DNA of 34,345 nucleotides from the NCBI GenBank assembly GCA_017745115.1, contig JAGIAA010000029.1, positions 1-34,345 of the forward strand, read 5' to 3'. This DNA comes from Sphingobium sp. Lineage in GTDB: Bacteria > Pseudomonadota > Alphaproteobacteria > Sphingomonadales > Sphingomonadaceae. The translations under genes were made by a program, and so were the position numbers. Below the pieces are notes generated by a model, which saw nothing but the letters and a program-made list of their open reading frames with translations, was not told the origin of the DNA and searched no databases. Within the stretch, counting starts at the first letter, position 1. Every line of letters starts with the position of its first letter. Positions 34,190-34,345 of the stretch are shown here, piece after piece.

Positions 34190-34345
34190 CTATCGCGCGA
34201 GCATGGGCCCCAATGGGCGGCCGGCGAAGATATGGACGTGAAGGTGCGGGATTTCCTGCCCCGCATCGAGGCCGGTGTTGACCAGCAGCCGATAGCCCGG
34301 TGCGACATGGCCGGCCTCGCGCGCGATCCTGCCGACAGCGCGCAC
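34190..34345 (-). CDS. HIT family protein, C-terminal part (truncated by window edge)
   Basis: The last 51 codons and the stop of a gene that enters from the right edge. The catalytic HIT triad is complete: His-Leu-His-Val-His in GQEIPHLHVHIFAGRPLGPM. The upstream part YRLLVNTGLDAGQEI also fits histidine-triad nucleotide-binding (HINT-type) proteins, which hydrolyse AMP-linked substrates such as adenosine phosphoramidates. The N-terminal half is outside the window. Confidence 0.9.
   Translation of the reverse strand: MRAVGRIAREAGHVAPGYRLLVNTGLDAGQEIPHLHVHIFAGRPLGPMLAR

Overview
The window reads as ordinary chromosome of a high-GC alphaproteobacterium, most likely of the order Sphingomonadales. 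The reasons are the gene block amidase - PBP1A - RF2 next to a divergent RNase E gene, an RF2 with SPY in place of SPF, a CtrA-like box, and palindromic intergenic repeats of the kind common in sphingomonads. This placement rests on memory of gene order and sequence flavour, not on a search. No rRNA, tRNA, transposase, integrase, CRISPR array or prophage structure was seen. Coding density is high and most neighbouring genes overlap or nearly touch.

Layout. 1-6205: 5' end of rne (minus), then a cell-wall and translation block on plus: periplasmic amidase, class A PBP, RF2 and a methyltransferase-fold lipoprotein. 6216-7629: an S24/LexA-like repressor (minus) facing a tiny HTH-like gene and a second small gene (plus), with three evenly spaced TAGGA-N4-TCCTA operators between them. 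7636-11093: a hypothetical gene, a nitronate monooxygenase-like flavoprotein behind a MerR-type operator, a TauE/SafE permease overlapping a DUF1697 gene, and an orphan 100-residue protein behind a leader of overlapping perfect palindromes. 11103-14558: RsmC-like methyltransferase, malate synthase G and a GlcG-like protein, all minus. 14839-19931: dapD, an unusual radical SAM protein whose SPASM-like cysteine segment precedes its Fe-S motif, and rnr. 19935-24347 (all minus): exported hypothetical protein, tyrosine-branch dehydrogenase plus HisC-type aminotransferase (overlapping), a minizincin and an mreB without mreC beside it. 24554-26717: metX - GNAT - metW, a methionine operon with start/stop overlaps. 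27112-34345: class II fumarase plus CPA2 antiporter, Bcr/CflA MFS pump, APC amino-acid permease, GNAT, and the 3' end of a HIT gene.

How the genes work together. Envelope growth is represented by the amidase, PBP1A, MreB and DapD (diaminopimelate for lysine and peptidoglycan). Amino-acid synthesis is represented by TyrC/HisC and MetX/MetW. Central carbon metabolism is represented by malate synthase G and fumarase, which both feed the malate pool. RNA metabolism is represented by RNase E, RNase R, RsmC and RF2.

The observations I would follow first are: the three-operator divergent repressor switch at 6943-6995; a conserved intergenic element found twice, in the same orientation and at nearly the same distance (111 and 115 nt) upstream of the fumarase and of the amino-acid permease; the radical SAM protein with reversed domain order under a CtrA-like box; the nested palindromes in front of the orphan gene at 10791; and loss of key residues in a conserved motif of the prephenate dehydrogenase.
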